Origin: Lysinibacillus_B sp050613145
Lineage (GTDB): Bacteria > Bacillota > Bacilli > Bacillales_A > Planococcaceae
NCBI RefSeq assembly: GCF_050613145.1
Contig: NZ_CP192507.1
Coordinates: 3,224,001 to 3,288,000 of the forward strand
Length of the DNA: 64,000 nucleotides
Direction of reading: 5' to 3'
The notes below the pieces were generated by a model. It searched no databases. It was not told the origin of the DNA and saw nothing but the letters and a program-made list of their open reading frames with translations. This document shows, in pieces, positions 63,287 through 64,000 of this stretch (the first letter of the stretch is position 1; the number at the start of each line of letters is the position of its first letter). Both the position numbers and the translations under genes were made by a program.

Positions 63287-64000
63287 ATGGAAACCATTCG
63301 CGTACCTATTGGGCAAGAACGACAATGCCAAAATGATGAAATCGAAGGTCTTTATCGGATGTTTTTAAATTGTTTAGATCCACGTGTTGCAGAAAATAGT
63401 CCTGAATTTATCGTTTATGGTGGAGTGGGCAAAGCAACAAAAAATAACGAAACATTTCATGAAACACTACATTATTTAAAAGCTCTACAGCCTGATGAAA
63501 CATTGCTTATTCAATCTGGGCAACCCGTAGCGATTATGCAAACATTTGAAAGTGCTCCGCGCGTGCTCATTACAGCTGCTATGCTTGCTCCGGATACTGC
63601 AAATATGCAACACTTTAATTATTTATGTGATAAAGACTTAACGATGTATGGACAAGCTACGGCAGCATCATGGTCATATATTGGTGTACAAGGCATTTTA
63701 CAAACAACCTTTGAAACATTTCATGAAATCGGGGCACGTTATTTCCAACATTCACTTGCTGGTAAAATTGTTTTAAGCTCTGGACTTGGTGGCATGGGGA
63801 GCGCGCAACCTATTTCTGTTACGATGAATGGCGGAGTTTCAATTATTGTCGAAATAGATGAAAACAAAATTAACCGCGGCTTATTAAATAACTACTGTGA
63901 TGTAAAGGTGGATAATTTAAAAGAAGCAATCACCTTAGCAAAAGAAGCTGCTCATCAAAAAATGCCTTATGCCATTGCGCTAGTCGGCAATGCGATTGAT
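63287..64000 (+). CDS. Urocanase-family protein (divergent HutU paralogue 2), partial
   Basis: The first 238 residues are visible; the gene runs past the window. ATG behind AGGAGGTGG, only 11 bases after the previous stop. It keeps RVAENSPEFIVYGGVGKA (34-50), LLIQSGQPVA (~73), YGQATAASWSYIGVQGIL (121-138) and the NAD-site GLGGMGSAQP (167-176). It differs from ordinary HutU: QSGKP is QSGQP, QMTAGSW is QATAASW, GGMGGAQ is GGMGSAQ and the tryptophan before the first helix is lost. It shares LSSGLG and ML(V/A)P with paralogue 1 where ordinary HutU has LTAGLG and NLVP, so the two probably arose from one divergent ancestor. Likely the catalytic partner. Confidence 0.8.
   Translation, partial: METIRVPIGQERQCQNDEIEGLYRMFLNCLDPRVAENSPEFIVYGGVGKATKNNETFHETLHYLKALQPDETLLIQSGQPVAIMQTFESAPRVLITAAMLAPDTANMQHFNYLCDKDLTMYGQATAASWSYIGVQGILQTTFETFHEIGARYFQHSLAGKIVLSSGLGGMGSAQPISVTMNGGVSIIVEIDENKINRGLLNNYCDVKVDNLKEAITLAKEAAHQKMPYAIALVGNAID

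Overview
This window reads as a chromosomal segment of a low-GC Gram-positive spore-former of the Bacillales. The family is probably Planococcaceae (Lysinibacillus/Solibacillus type). The reasons are an S-layer-homology (SLH) surface protein, strong AGGAGG ribosome-binding sites with frequent TTG/GTG starts, a metNIQ / yusEF-gcvH-yusI-fadENA block in the gene order of Bacillus subtilis, a gltC/gltAB pair, and a quinol oxidase qoxABCD. There are no rRNA or tRNA genes, no CRISPR array and no intact IS transposase. The organism assignment is inference from gene content.

Layout. 1-6.5 kb: a minus-strand operon of three tandem tail-collar (MdpB-like) proteins followed by a 1,610-residue modular SLH adhesin. 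6.5-12.4 kb: a rearranged region. A ~1.15 kb block (the upstream region plus 5' two-thirds of a response-regulator gene) occurs twice and brackets a ~1 kb fragment of the SOS locus (yneB remnant, yneA, 5' part of lexA). The second copy continues into a complete response regulator and a membrane histidine kinase. The first copy carries a 216-bp hairpin-rich insertion. 12.5-19.6 kb: glutamate synthase (gltAB) with divergent gltC. 19.8-22.6 kb: methionine uptake metNIQ under a SAM riboswitch. 22.6-30 kb: yusE, yusF, gcvH, yusI and the fatty-acid beta-oxidation genes fadE, fadA, fadN, with three copies of a FadR-type operator. 30-36 kb: a thioredoxin, a C39-like protein, a 5'-3' exonuclease and hutH-hutI. 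35.5-42 kb: an SPFH/zinc-ribbon pair behind an ECF-like promoter, an ABC1 kinase, an OsmC protein and an RNA methyltransferase. 42-45.5 kb: an accessory patch with an amphi-Trp protein, a dehydrogenase remnant, a Fic protein with a 57-residue partner, a 31-residue membrane peptide, an unknown zinc-finger-like protein and a NUDIX hydrolase. 45.8-51 kb: a HAD phosphatase with mannitol-1-phosphate dehydrogenase, a LysM-3D protein, a secreted coiled-coil protein and sstT. 51.8-55.7 kb: qoxABCD. 56-57.5 kb: a diguanylate cyclase. 57.8-64 kb: a YjiH-type membrane protein divergent from an operon of CoA-transferase, acyl-CoA dehydrogenase and two urocanase-family proteins; the last gene runs off the window.

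The best candidate for an undescribed system is the 59.45-64 kb operon. Two adjacent, mutually related, divergent urocanase paralogues sit behind a CaiB/CaiA-like CoA-transferase and acyl-CoA dehydrogenase pair. The first paralogue aligns over almost the full urocanase length but has lost the tyrosine-glycine, NAD-loop and active-site motifs, so it looks like a pseudoenzyme subunit. The second keeps them, so far as it is visible. A CoA-dependent pathway for an imidazole-acrylate/propionate-like acid is a testable inference. Other notable items are an exact 21-bp array of TTTACGCG at 32.26-32.35 kb, the lexA gene truncated almost exactly at its autocleavage site, and the hairpin element with an internal empty-site control.
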